This document shows, piece after piece, positions 11,160-22,174 of a stretch of DNA of 64,000 nt. Every line of letters starts with the position of its first letter. Position 1 is the stretch's first letter. This DNA comes from Dipteronia dyeriana. Lineage: Eukaryota; Streptophyta; Magnoliopsida; Sapindales; Sapindaceae. The stretch is taken from positions 5,055,001 to 5,119,000 of the forward strand of contig CM065299.1 of assembly GCA_032871835.1 (NCBI GenBank), read 5' to 3'. The notes beneath the pieces are model-generated. The model was not told the origin of the DNA and made no database searches. It saw nothing but the letters and a program-made list of their open reading frames with translations. A program made the position numbers and the translations under genes.

Positions 11160-12484
11160 CCAATGGTAGATCAAAATCTACCTACCATTCAAAGACCTAT
11201 CGCCAATGCAAATAATTTTGAAATCAAGCCGGCCAATGATTCAAATGATAGTGTCTACGGTGCAATTTGGGAGCTTGCCTAGTGAGGATCCAAATGTCCA
11301 CTTACAGAGGTTCAACGACATTTGTGACACTTTCAAATTCAACGGGGTTACTGAAAACTTCATAAAGCTGAAGTTGTTTCCATTCTCACTCCGAGACCGA
11401 GCTAAGGTGTGGTTAAATTCAATGTCTCCGGATTCTATTCTCATGTTCGATCAATTGGCTCAAGAGTTCCTCAACAAGTACTTTCTACAAGAGCTGCTCA
11501 TCTTAGGAATGATACTTGAGAGTGAGAGCCTCTATGAATCTTGGGTAAGGCTCAAGGAGCTTGTGAGAAAATACCCACACCATGGTCTAATGAAGTGGCA
11601 ACTTGTGGAGTCCTTCTACACCGATATCACAAATGCAACAAGAACATTGATTGATGCAATGGCTGGAGGATCTTTAATGAAGAAGTCAAAATATGAAGCT
11701 TACAATGTCTTGGAGGAGTTATCTTCCACGAATAGCCAATAGGGGAGTGTTTGAGTCGAAATGAGCGCCCCGAGTGTCATTGAAGTTGATGAAGTCACAT
11801 CCTTAAAGGCTCAAATTGAAGCTTTAACCAAACAAGTGAACAAGATGGGTTGTTCCTCAAATCAAGCCAATGTGTCATGTTGTGAGCTATGCTTTGGACC
11901 ATATGGAAGTGTATAATGTGAATTTGCAACCCCATCAACAATTGAACAAACAACCCTTGTAAACTACAGCCGAAACTTTGCCAACCAAAACCAAAATCAA
12001 AACCAAGACTCATAAAATAACTTGTTCTCTAATACCTACAACTCAGGATGGAGAAATCATCCCAACTTCTTTTAGAAAGACAACTCATAACAATAAAACT
12101 CAAACCAAAAACATCCCCCGGTTTCTAAAGCCTACAACAACCCCAAGCTTATAACCGCCAAAAACCTAGATTCTAAAACCAATATGTGAACAATCAAGCG
12201 AAAAAGAAACCAGCTCTTGAAGATCTATTTTCCAAGTATATTTTGAAGATGGATATGCAAGATGAAACATTGAAGAAGCTTGACTAAAAAATGGATCAAA
12301 TTTCCCAACAAAGTCAAACGGCCATTCAAAACCTTGAAGTGCAAGTTGGCCAACTAGCAAGAGGTGTCCAAGTAAGACAACAAGGGACTTTACCTAGTGA
12401 CACAATCATCAATCCAAAGGAGTATTGCAAGGCCATCACTTTGAGAAGCGGTAAAGAAGTTGAGCTACCAAAGAATTTTGGGTG
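11160..12484 (+). pseudogene. Athila gag, broken
   Basis: The longest open part (11206-11742) has the retrotransposon gag domain: FGSLPSEDPNVHLQRFNDIC, FKFNGV, then LFPFSLRDRAKVWLNS and DQLAQEFLNKYF. Further open pieces to 12484 include a segment on bases 12291-12484 ending EYCKAITLRSGKEVELPKNF, which in Athila links gag to protease. Stops between 11742 and 12291 and at 12483 interrupt it. It would build the particle core; this copy cannot be translated as one chain. Confidence 0.8.
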
Positions 12485-13345
12485 AGAAATGAAACTATGA
12501 TAGATGGGGGTGAGAAGACCATAGAGAATGAAGAAGAGGATGATGAAAGAAGAGGTGATGAGGAGAAGAAGAATGAAGAAGAGGTACTAGAGAAGGGTGA
12601 AGATCAAGCTACCAACCCACTAACAACATCTTGTGAAGAGCTACCACCTCTAAAAGAGAAAGCCTATGTTCCACTGATCCCATGTCCGTAAAGGTTGAAG
12701 AAACATAAAGATGCTCAAAAGTTTGAAATGTTCTTAGAGGTTTTCTAGAAATTGCATATCAATATACCATTTATGGAAGCTTTAGCTCAAATGCCTACCT
12801 ATGTGAAGTTTTTGAATAGTCTTCTATCTAATAAAATGAAGCTATAAGAGTTCGAAATGTTGTCTTTAACGGAAGAATGTAGTGCAATCTTACCAAACAA
12901 GCTTCCACCCAAGCTAAAAAATATAGGGAAGTTCACAATTTCTTGTACCATTGACACTTCAAATTTCAGCTAGGCACTTACTGATTATGGAGCTAACCGG
13001 GTGGGAGAATTGAAGCCCACTAGTGTGACCCTTCAACTTGCGGATAGATCTATCAAACACCCAAGAGGAGTCATGGAGGATGTTCTTGTAAAAGTGGAGA
13101 ATCTATACTTCCCGATTGACTTTGTGATCCTTGAAATGGAGGAAGATGTAGAGATTCCACTCCTTTTGGGAAGACCATTTTTGGAAACTGTATGGGCACT
13201 AATTGATGTGAATGAGGATAAAATGAATTTAAGGGTTGGTGATGAGCAAGTTGTCTTTCACATGTCCTAAGCTACTAAGAAGTCGATAGATGTAGGAAAT
13301 TGTATGGGGGTGGAGGTAATTGAGCCTGTAGTGGAATAATTTTTC
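12485..13345 (+). pseudogene. Athila protease region, broken
   Basis: A charged Glu/Lys/Asp-rich linker (12482-12691) precedes the protease region. The best part is 13001-13270, with QLADRSIKHPRGVMEDVLVK and EMEEDVEIPLLLGRPFLE, conserved downstream of the aspartic protease active site in Athila. Stops at 12847, 12971, 13268 and 13337 break the frame. The active-site segment itself falls in a stop-containing stretch (about 12950-13000). Confidence 0.7.
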
Positions 13346-13369
13346 AAAAAGACAAGTTCCAAGGAACCC

Positions 13370-14629
13370 TTGCAAGCTTACATTAGTGATAGTGCAACCA
13401 AAGAGGATGAAGATAATGAAGTGGTCGAGTATGCTTTGCACTTGGATGCAATTCCACCATTAAATTTTAAAAGAAGATGGCACTTTGAAGAGTTCAATGT
13501 AAGTAAACCAAGACTTTCACCTTCCTTGGAGAAGCCTCCGACTTTGGAGTTGAAGCAATTACCCACTCATTTACGATATGCATGTCTAGAGAAGAGATCA
13601 TCTCTTCCAGTTATCATCTCATCTTTCTTGTCTAAGCTTGATGAAGAAAAGTTGGTGAGAGTGTTGATAAAGCATATAAAAGTCATTGAGTGGACCATTT
13701 TAGATATTAAAGGTCTAAGCCAATCCATTTGCATGCACAAGATACTCATGGAGGACGATTGCAAGCCTTCAATTGAACATCAAAGAAGACTTGTCCCGAA
13801 TATGAATGAAGTGGTAAGAGCTGAAGTTTTGAAGTTGCTTGATGCAAGCAGTATTTATCCGATTTTGGATAGTTCATGGGTGAGCTCTATTCAATGTGTT
13901 TCAAAGAAGGGTGTGATAACCGTTGCCCCAAATGCAAACAATGAGCTCATTCCGACAAGGACGGTGATTGGTTAGAGAGTGTGTATTGATTATAGAAAGC
14001 TCAATGTCGCTACAAGGAATGAACACTTTCCACTGTCATTCATTGACCAAATGTTATAGCGCCTAGTGGGACACAACTAATATTGCTTCCTAGATGGGTA
14101 CACTATAACAAAATTACTATAGATCTAGAGGACCAAGAGAAGACAAAATTCACATGCCCATATGGAACATTTGCTTATAGAAGAATGCCATTTGGATTAT
14201 GCAATACACCGACAACATTTCAAAGATGCATGATGGCTATCTTTTCCGACATGGTTGAAAAGATTATAGAGGTATTCATGGATGATTTCTCCATGTTTGG
14301 ACCTTCGTTTGATGGTTTTTTGCAGAATTTGAGTTTGGTTTGTCAAAGATGTGAAGACACGAATTTGGTGCTGAATTATGTGAAATGTCACGTTATGGTA
14401 AATGAAGGTATTGCACTAGGCCACAGAATTTCTGAGAAGGGAATAGAAGTTGACAAGGCCAAGATTGAAGTCATAGAGAAGCTTCCACCTCCAAGTTTGG
14501 TTAGAGGAGTAAGAAGTTTCCTTAGGCATGTGGAGTTCTATAGGAGGTTCATTAATGATTTCTCCAAGATTACGAAACCTCTTTGTTCGTTGCTTATGAA
14601 AGAGGTTCCTTTTGTGTTTGATGATGAGT
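13370..14629 (+). pseudogene. Athila reverse transcriptase, truncated and broken
   Basis: Two open blocks (13370-13975 and 14083-14629) cover the RT. After a TAG at 13973 the sequence reads RVCIDYRKLN, then MPFGLCNTPTTFQRCM and VFMDDFS, where the two catalytic aspartates are kept. The thumb region follows (EKLPPPSLVRGVRSFL, FYRRFI). Nonsense codons at 13973, 14057 and 14078 break it. The frame stops matching RT at about 14629, where GATGAGTG runs straight into LTR-like TTTTTGTTATTTAATG. Confidence 0.82.
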
Positions 14630-15680
14630 GTTTTTGTTATTTAATGTGTTTTGTGAGCTTTATATAGGTACTCATCCATAAATAAGGTGTTAGAACTTAA
14701 CTGAAGAGATTTGGAGGTTAAAAGAGCTGAAAAGGGTAACGGTTTGTGCAAAATATTAAACTTTAGGGGTCATATCTCTCTCCTCAGATCGGCCTGAAAT
14801 TCGTGCTACATATATTCGGAAAGCCCCTGATGTGTAGTTTCTAGCGGTTTTTACAGATTGTAATTCTGAGTTTTCTCAAAGGAGTTATGTCCATTTCCGA
14901 ATTAATTAGTTTTTTTTTTTAATGTTTTGACTTATTTTTTAAACTTACCGGATAATGATTTTTATGCCATGCCAACACATCGTGCGGGAAGCAAACTGAT
15001 ATATTTAATTCTATATGTTTGGATTGGTTTCAGGGTTTGCAAAATCTGGACTAAGATCTGAAACAAAATCGAAACCCTGCACCAGACCCTGCACCAGACC
15101 CTTTGTAACAATAGCTGTACAGTTATAATTCCAACTTATAGGAACCAATCCTTTTTGCCAATCCAAATTGGTTTTCTTGGTAAAAAGCTAATATAATGAT
15201 TGCATTTAAAAGGTATAATTAGAATTTTGAAGGTTGTACAAAGTAAATTTTGATTTTTAAAATATAAAAGATGGGTTGATTAAGTATATGGGTACACAGA
15301 GAAATATTATTGATGGCAATATAACCACCGTATATAAAAGGAGAGTTGATGATATATAATTATTTTTGAGGAAATTTACCTAATATTTTTTAAATTATCT
15401 TTCTATTTTTAACCTTTATTTTAAATGTACAATATGTATTCAATAAACTATGATTATTTTCAATTTTATTTATTATATAAATATATTTTTCAAAACTATT
15501 TAATATTAACATGTTTTTCTAAATTTGTTCTAAAATATATTTATTTATCATTACCGTTTATAAAAATGATTAAAAGCTTTTATTACATATGGATTCTTTC
15601 TTTGGTCAAAAGAATTTTACATTACCAAAAAAAACAATTTATTCTTTTTTAGAAAACAATTAAAAATAATTGACTCCCAC
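14630..15680 (+). repeat. LTR-like sequence upstream of peptide gene copy 1
   Basis: This 1.05-kb stretch is related to the sequence upstream of every peptide gene copy (22880-24080, 28200-29410, 35570-36509, 47970-49126, 53485-54639, 58995-60151). In the complete copies it is preceded by a GCTCGAGGACAAGCAAAATA motif and AGGTTTGATGGTATTTGATA, which resembles an Athila/Tat 3' polypurine tract and LTR start. In copy 1 that upstream part is missing, and the LTR-like part is fused to Athila RT. No gene inside. The 3' limit of the LTR part is not clear. Confidence 0.6.
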
Positions 15681-15681
15681 C

Positions 15682-15691
15682 CTATAAATAG
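15682..15691 (+). promoter_or_regulatory. TATA box, peptide gene copy 1
   Basis: CTATAAATAG 75 bp before the ATG, inside a block (TTGACTCCCACCCTATAAAT) shared by all copies. TTGACT just upstream fits a W-box core. The 5' leader here is 10 bases longer than in the other copies. Confidence 0.7.
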
Positions 15692-15756
15692 ACATGAAAT
15701 CTTCATTTCTTACACACAATTTAGAATTGTCTTAAAATCATTAGCAAGATAGGAAA

Positions 15757-16208
15757 ATGGTGACAATGAAGTACTTGATTGCTTTCTTCATCACAGTGAT
15801 GGCCATTGTTGCCAATTTGGACAAAGTCCAAGCTCGACCCGAACTCTTGATGGCAAAGCCTACGAGGATGGTTCCACATGGGCCAAACCCAGCAACTAGC
15901 CCAGAATCTTCACCTGCTGCACTAGTGATAAAACCTACAAGGAGGGTTCCACATGGGCCAAACCCAGCAATTAGCCCGAAATCTCCGCCTACTGCATTGG
16001 TGGCAAAGTCTACGAGGAGGGTTCCACATGGCCCTAACCCAACAACTAGCCCGGAATCTCCAACTTCTGCACTAGTGGTACCCTCCTCGTAGGCCAAACC
16101 CAACAATTAGGTTGGAATCTGCCTGCTGGACTACTGGTAAAGCCTACGAGGAGGGTTTCACGTGGGCCAACCCCAACAACTAGTCCGGAATCTCCTCCAT
16201 CTGTCTAA
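15757..16208 (+). pseudogene. Multi-repeat CLE-like secreted peptide precursor, copy 1, truncated
   Basis: The frame opens with a signal peptide (MVTMKYLIAFFITVMAIV, cleavage likely after KVQA), then three 25-residue repeats with cores RMVPHGPNP, RRVPHGPNP and RRVPHGPNP, and stops at 16092 (111 aa). The stop arises where 13 bases (16081-16093) are the exact reverse complement of the sequence expected at a repeat start, with flanking bases lost. Beyond it one partial repeat and one full repeat (KPTRRVSRGPTPTTS) continue to the stop at 16206-16208, which is shared with the other copies. The short frame might still release three peptide units, so pseudogene is my preferred call, not a certainty. 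Confidence 0.65.
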
Positions 16209-16530
16209 TGTAGACAAAGCCCAGTCTCGTCCGTGAGGAGTTGCACCTTCGGGTTCCATCGATGTTGTGATCATGGGTTGAAAGATTTGTGATGTTTTTG
16301 GTGACTTCAGCTCTGTTTTACATTATGTAACTAATGTGTGTTACTTTCATTTTTATCATTTCGAATAAACATCCAATTAATTTGGATCTCATCCGGTTTT
16401 TTTATTTTATTTTTATTCCTTCAGTTTTTCTGTTGGTTTAACATTATCCAAATTGAATCTAGCCATAATAACCAATTTCTAATGATATCGATTTGTAATC
16501 TTTAAATAGAAAGGAAGAGAGAGAATAATA

Positions 16531-16568
<38 letters not shown>

Positions 16569-16615
16569 ATTTTTCACCGTATACTCAAAAACTCATTTGA
16601 CTAATATTTTTAGAC

Positions 16616-16657
<42 letters not shown>

Positions 16658-17876
16658 CTCAAATATGACTGATGTTTTTATGAATCATATATTATATATA
16701 ATATATCATCATAATAGTAATAGACTTTTTCTCTTCTTTTGATGTGTTTGTGACACGTGACAATCATAAATAGTTTTTTAAAAACTTTTTTTTTTAATAT
16801 ATCATATACGTAATCAAGATGTAATCACGTAATTAATGGAATAAATTCTCTTGACCAATCTCTTATTTTTAATTATTAAGTATTTTTTTTAAGTATTACA
16901 TTATTTGGTAAGTTTAAAAGACATGCCACATTTTTTTTTCCTAACAAGTCATAGATTCGTATTAATTTTTTTTAAAAAGTATTGTTAATTGGTTATAATA
17001 TTTCAAACAAAAGATTGTTAATTAGTTATTAGTTATCTATATAATTTATAATTAATTGTAATATCTTTTAGTAATATAATTTTTTTTTCTGAAATAAATA
17101 AAATTTATAGGTAATCGTGAGGCAATCACATAATTAATGGGATAGTGAATAAATTCTCATAACCAATCTTATACTTGATTTTTAATTACTATGTTATTAA
17201 TTTATAAAATAAATTTCCATTTATATTATTTATATTTTCAAGTTTATCGGATTTTCACTTAGGTAATATCAATTATGTATTAATATAAGAAGAATAAGAA
17301 TAATTAATGGATTAATAGGAGAAAACCGAAATTATGCATTCAATGTTATTAATTTCTTAAAATTATTTTCCATTTATATTTCCAAGTTCAATGGATTTGA
17401 CTTGGAAATATAGTAATCGATCAATACTAGAATAATACAAGAAAACCAAAATTAACAAGTAGTGTAAAAATGTACCAAGTTCAATGGTTTTTGATTTAAT
17501 TAGAATCAGTAACTAATTAATATAAAAAGAATAAGAAGAATTAAGAATAAGAAGAATTAATGGATCTATATGAGAAAATTGAAATTATCCATTCATTGTG
17601 AGGAATGTACAAAGTTCAGGATTTGTTTTTGCATTTTTTCAGATATTTTTTAATTTGTTCATGTCATATATAGTAATGTAATAATAGATTTTTTTCTATT
17701 TTTGATGTGGTTAGTACACGTGGCAATCATAAATGTTATTTATTTATTTTTATTTTTTAAAATCATATATCCATATAATATATACAAACCAACCCTCACA
17801 ACACCACATGTGTGGATTTAAATGCATTCATTTATTTCTTTTTTTAAAAAATATATGTATTCATTTTCTCTCTCTC
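16209..17876. other. 3' flank of copy 1, AT-rich
   Basis: Contains the 3' UTR with AATAAA at 16364-16369 and then very AT-rich sequence shared with the flanks of the other copies up to about 17480 (AAAAATGTACCA). There the other units carry a LINE relic, which is absent here. TA microsatellites lie at about 16537-16564 and 16620-16653. No gene is seen. Confidence 0.7.
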
Positions 17877-17935
17877 TCTCTATATTAATAATGCAAAATG
17901 AATAGACAATTCGATTAAAATTAATATATTCATTT

Positions 17936-17983
<48 letters not shown>

Positions 17984-17986
<3 letters not shown>

Positions 17987-18355
17987 TGGTTCTCCAATAA
18001 GAGATCTCTTATTTTAATTTCGGTAAGGATCACATGAAATCACATCCATTTATATGAATTTTGATCTGAATTTTTTTGTGCATGATATTTTCAGTGAAAT
18101 CTATCTATGAATAAAATTTTAGAATTTTTCAAGTACCATAATTATTTATTCCGATTTTGTTAAATATACAGGCATCGGAAAACAGGTGAAATATAGGAAA
18201 ATTCAAAAAAAAAAATGTTGTAGTGCCAGAAAAATACTCAAAATTTATTCATATGTAGATTTCATTGAACATATCATCCACACAAAAATTCATATCAAAA
18301 ATCGTAAAAATAGATGTGATTTTACGGTGGTCCTTACAAAATAAAAAAAGAAACT
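17984..18355. mobile_element. Foldback (inverted-repeat) MITE in a TA microsatellite
   Basis: The left arm (about 18020-18120) and right arm (about 18241-18340) are long imperfect inverted repeats: TAAGGATCACATGAAATCAC on the left pairs with the reverse complement of the right arm, TAAGGACCACCGTAAAATCA. The match continues through ATGAATTTTGAT and GAAATCTA to the middle. The element is flanked on both sides by TA repeats (17939-17983 and 18356-18375). It has no coding capacity. Confidence 0.75.
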
Positions 18356-18567
18356 ATATATATATATATATATATTAATAAGGAAAGATGAATAGACAAT
18401 TTGATTACAATTATGAAACAATATAACAATTATTTAAACTCTTCCTACATCTTTTTTTTTTAAATAAAAACATTCATAGAAGTCTTTTTTTAAAGAAAAA
18501 AAACCCAAAAACCAACCATATTCTTCTTTTGAATAGACTTTAAGTTTATTCAATGAAACCACGTAAT

Positions 18568-19140
18568 CTTTTTTTTTTTTTTTTTAGAAAAGTTAGTTTA
18601 TTATAAGATGCCATAAGGCGAAAAAGGCAAAAAAGGTCCGATACACCTGAAGTCCAAAGCCCCTTAAAGACAGAGTAAGCAACAAAAGTTGAACCCATTG
18701 GATCACACCCATCATCGACTAAACTTATTACACCAAACCACCCAAGCTGAGGCTCATACACCAAACCACCCAAGCTGAGGCTCATATGAGGAAAACAGGG
18801 AAGAACATGATATTCAGGAAATCACAACTTTAAGCGAAAGCTTGCAGAACAAAATTCACCACACCTTAAGCGCCTCACTCCAGCCTTTCGCAGATCGAAC
18901 TAGCTCTATCTTTTGCCAATGTGTCAGCCAATGCGTTTGATCCTCTAGGCGTGTACTTGACTGAAATAAAATTCATAAAATTCCTAGATAGTATGCACTG
19001 TTTGATGTCGTAAATCCACTTTACATAATTTATATTTCCGAAAACCTTTTCCATTAATCCATGAGACCACCATTTTCGAGTCGCTTAAAATTGTGATCCC
19101 TCTGTCCGGAGAAAACTGACTAAAAAAGACCAAACGTACA
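18568..19140 (-). mobile_element. 5'-truncated LINE: RNase H end and poly(A) tail
   Basis: On the minus strand about 19100-18890 reads KVFGNINYVKWIYDIKQC, FMNFISVKYTPRGSNALAD and TLAKDRASSICERLE before a stop. This is the C-terminal RNase H domain of plant L1-type LINEs (N-A-L-A-D-x-L-A-K). The plus-strand poly-T near 18568-18586 is its poly(A) tail. A 28-bp unit (CACCCAAGCTGAGGCTCAT plus flank) is tandemly duplicated at 18731-18786 in the 3' UTR. Target-site copies are not clear. Confidence 0.75.
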
Positions 19141-20300
19141 AGCTCTATGTATGACAAGAATTTTGGCCAAGGTGGAATCAGCTACATAATCATAATAACT
19201 AAAATCCATCTCATCTTCCTTGATATTCTCTATAAAAACCACCTAAAATCTCATACAAACGTTGGGGAATTCCAGGTATTGGGAGGTGAGAGCAATTTCT
19301 ACCGATTTTTTTTTAATATTTGGTTGAATATTTTTTAATTTATTAGTTTTTTTTTTGTTATGATGATTGTCAAATGCCTCTTGCAAAAAACCTTACATCA
19401 TTCTCATGTATCATTTTTTTATATTGTTTTTAACTATTGCATTCAATTTAATTGATTCTTTTCCTAAATATATGAAACTCACTCATTATTTTTTATAAAC
19501 GGTAATGAATAATTTTTTTTGTACAATAATAAATAAAAATAAATACACTACTATTTACATCTCAATAAAAGGTTTCATCTTTTTTATTTTTGTATGGAAT
19601 CATATATGAGATGATGTGTGAAAAATAAATAAAAGATTTCTATATATTTAAACTTAAAAGATTATTCCGATTGTGTCAAATTATATTGACATATATACCT
19701 TTTGTTTTTTATATGTTTATATGTTTCTTTTCGTTTTTAACTTATTATTATTATTATATATACTGGTATGTTGTTTGTATAAAACTATGAGGATTTTGTT
19801 CCCCGGACTTCCTCAACATGCAGATTATTTCATCGTACCAGGTCTCAATAAGGTTTGTGGTATTGCTTTTGAACATGATGTCTTATTTATCTAAGTTAAT
19901 CGATGTTTGTTGATGTAACAGGTTATTGCAGAGTAAGAGATTCTGATAGTGATATCTGTTATATCTAAAGCAAGTGATTTCAAGGCTCCGAGATACATTT
20001 TGGTGATCTTTTTCTTGAGGTGGGGGTGAATACTGTTGTAGTGTTGTGGATCATAAAGAGTCTTTATCTTTGCTCTTGGACTGGCTTTTAAGACCACAAC
20101 GCATCTTTTATGAAATTTCCTAGGAATTGGATATTGCAGCGACGGTTGATCAAGATTCTCGACAAATATGGACATATGAGGAGTTTGTCCCACTTGGATT
20201 GATCTATATGAGTTTATGTTGTCAAAAAACTTTTGAGCTTTTTATCTTGAAGACAAGCGTAATCTATTTTGAGAAAACCCGTGTTACTATTTTGAGAAAA
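19141..20300. other. Helitron interior without recognised gene
   Basis: AT-rich, no supportable coding sequence. A higher-GC stretch near 19790-20190 includes intron/exon-like punctuation (ATTGCAGAGTAAG at 19925) and could be captured host sequence, but I cannot identify it. Confidence 0.4.
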
Positions 20301-20388
20301 CCGTGCATAGCACGGGTTCACACACTAGTATTATATATAATTGTATTCTTCCACTAATTTTATCTTCCTATTCCTCTCTCTTCAATGG

Positions 20389-20690
20389 TTTTTTTTTTAA
20401 CAGCTAATTTATATTAATATGCCAAGCAAGGCAACAGCAAAACAAACACAAAGGCCAAATGCAGCAAACAAGCTAAAACCCAAGAAACAGAGCAGACACA
20501 CCAAATGAAACCCACGCCTGATTAAAAGACCACAAAACAAACCGAAACTAACAAAAAGAAAAACAGAGCAGCAATAACCATTACCAACACAGTAGACACC
20601 CCAACATTGCCATCTTGTTGCCCTCGAACCACTCGGTCCGCCACCACTAAAAGGAACCTCGAACCCCACTTCGAGTCTTCATTGTATTGA
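20389..20690 (-). mobile_element. Possible LINE 3' tail fragment
   Basis: A plus-strand T9 run at 20390 followed by about 290 bp of higher-GC sequence, read on the minus strand as a short hydrophobic open stretch, looks like the 3' end of another LINE with poly(A) tail. The flanks TCTTCAATG (left) and TCTTCATTG (right) may be a 9-bp target duplication with one mismatch. No catalytic motif is visible. Confidence 0.4.
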
Positions 20691-20691
20691 T

Positions 20692-21245
20692 TAAAGAGTT
20701 CATATAAATTCATTATTTGGTTATTCTACACAATAATATATTTTTTCCAGGCATATGTAATTGATGGATACAAAACCCTTTTTAATAGGTAAAAATCACC
20801 TATCACTCTTTCTATTAAATTATGTTTATGCTTTTGATTTTTATGTGTTTTAGTTTTTGGTTTTATAATTATATCATTTCAAACTAATCAAGATTGTAAC
20901 AACAGCTAGAAGTGTATTTGTTGGTGTATAATTCAAAACCTTAAAACTATGATCTTTAACTCTCTCTCTCCAATAGTTGATTAAAGAGTTTATATCAATT
21001 TATTATTTGGTCGTTCTACACAATGATGATTTTTTTTCCAGGTACAAGCAAACGATGGATTCAAAACCCATTTGAATAGGTAAAAATCATCTATTGCTCT
21101 TTCTATTAAATTATGCTTATGCTCTTTGATTTTTATTTGTTTTAGAATTTTTTTTATAGGTATATCATTTCAAACGATGGTAACAACAACTAGAATTGTG
21201 TTTGTTGGGGTATCATTCAAAACCTTAAAACTATGATCTTCATTA
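20692..21245 (+). repeat. Tandem duplication of about 283 bp with exon-like edges
   Basis: Two diverged copies (about 20692-20963 and 20978-21245) share GATTAAAGAGTT, TTCTACACAAT, a TTTTTTCCAG followed by an exon-like stretch (GATGGAT, CAAAACCC), then AGGTAAAAATC, and end in TCAAAACCTTAAAACTATGA. The T-rich CCAG and AGGTAAAA flanks look like 3' and 5' splice sites around a mini-exon of about 40 bp. No host gene is recognised. Confidence 0.6.
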
Positions 21246-22174
21246 GTTTTTAAATATGATTTTGATTTGTTTTTCTATATATTTATCTCTGATAACAATC
21301 TTTTTCTACCGATTACAGGTTGTTACAATCAAGTCTTCCATTGTATAGAACTATTAGCCTATGCCTCAAAGAGTCAATCAGTCTTGCCTTTAGGTTTGCA
21401 TTATCAATGTTTCATTACGTCCACTAAGCATGTATTTTCAATCATTAGTGTTCTAATACATTATTCCCTGTTAAATATATATATTGATTGCCTTAGAACA
21501 TTTACTTGTGGACTGTTTGTTGAGATTTGTATTCCCTTGCTATATGGACTTTTAAAAATGATTTTGGACAAACATTTGTGTATAATTACTAAAATAACCT
21601 AAACACTTCCATATCCTTGTATGTGCGATTTCATTGCTAAAATTGAGGCTAAACACTTGAACCAAACACTAAACCTACCAACATCACCCACATAAACCAA
21701 ACACTTAATCATTCCCTAGTTATTGATCATGTTTAGGTGTGTAGCTTAATAAAAGTTATTTAAAGCTCTAAATTGTTTGAAAACGTGTACATAGGCAAAT
21801 GTATGTAAATTAGGTAAGGGAAAAGTCTTTCAAAAGAAAAAATGTTAAATCTAAAACACTTAAATCCTTCAATTTCTTCAATTGTAAAGTTAGTCAAAAG
21901 ATATGAGTGCAGATGTTAGCACAATTGTGAAGTTTAAAGTTTATAACATAGATGTTTGATTTGTAATGTGTAAAGTACATAGAGCTTATTTTGTTGTAAA
22001 CAGTATGTTGAAATACCTTAACATTGTTAGAAGCTTTACCTATTCCATTCCTATTATACCCTCCATACACCACAAAAATCACCCTTGGCCCCAATATAAT
22101 TAGGAAAAGCCCATTTGATTTCTTAGAAAGTCTATCTTAGGAATGTAAGTTGATGAATGCTCTTTCTATGTTCA
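21246..22174. other. AT-rich region without recognised gene
   Basis: I see no supportable gene, RNA or repeat array. A T-rich stretch ending in ATTACAG at 21313-21319 resembles a splice acceptor and may continue the degraded gene fragment to its left. Confidence 0.4.

Larger units (their letters stand above)
10603..14629 (+). mobile_element. Athila-type Ty3/Gypsy retrotransposon, 3'-truncated
   Basis: Plus-strand remnant with the end of a 5' LTR or leader (10603-10825), a degenerate Asp-tRNA-type primer site, gag, protease and reverse transcriptase. The protein segments (LFPFSLRDRAKVWLNS in gag; EYCKAITLRSGKEVE; QLADRSIKHPRG and LLGRPFLE near protease) are characteristic of Athila elements. 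The coding path has many stops. RNase H and integrase are missing because the element is fused at about 14629 to LTR-like sequence. Confidence 0.8.
17877..20328 (+). mobile_element. Non-autonomous Helitron (proposed)
   Basis: The 3' end is a good Helitron terminus: hairpin CCGTGC-ATA-GCACGG (20301-20315), then GGTTCACACACTAG ending at 20328 and followed by T. The proposed 5' end is TCTATATTAATAATGCAAAA at about 17877, resembling plant Helitron 5' ends. A near copy of that start (TATATTAATAAGGAAAGATG) occurs at 18372, separated by a MITE, so the true start may be either. No Rep/helicase gene is visible. Inside are a MITE, a LINE tail and unassigned sequence. Confidence 0.6.

Noticed and set aside
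18546..18785. A 79-residue minus-strand protein
   Set aside because: It lies in the 3' UTR and poly(A) end of the LINE fragment, after the RNase H stop.
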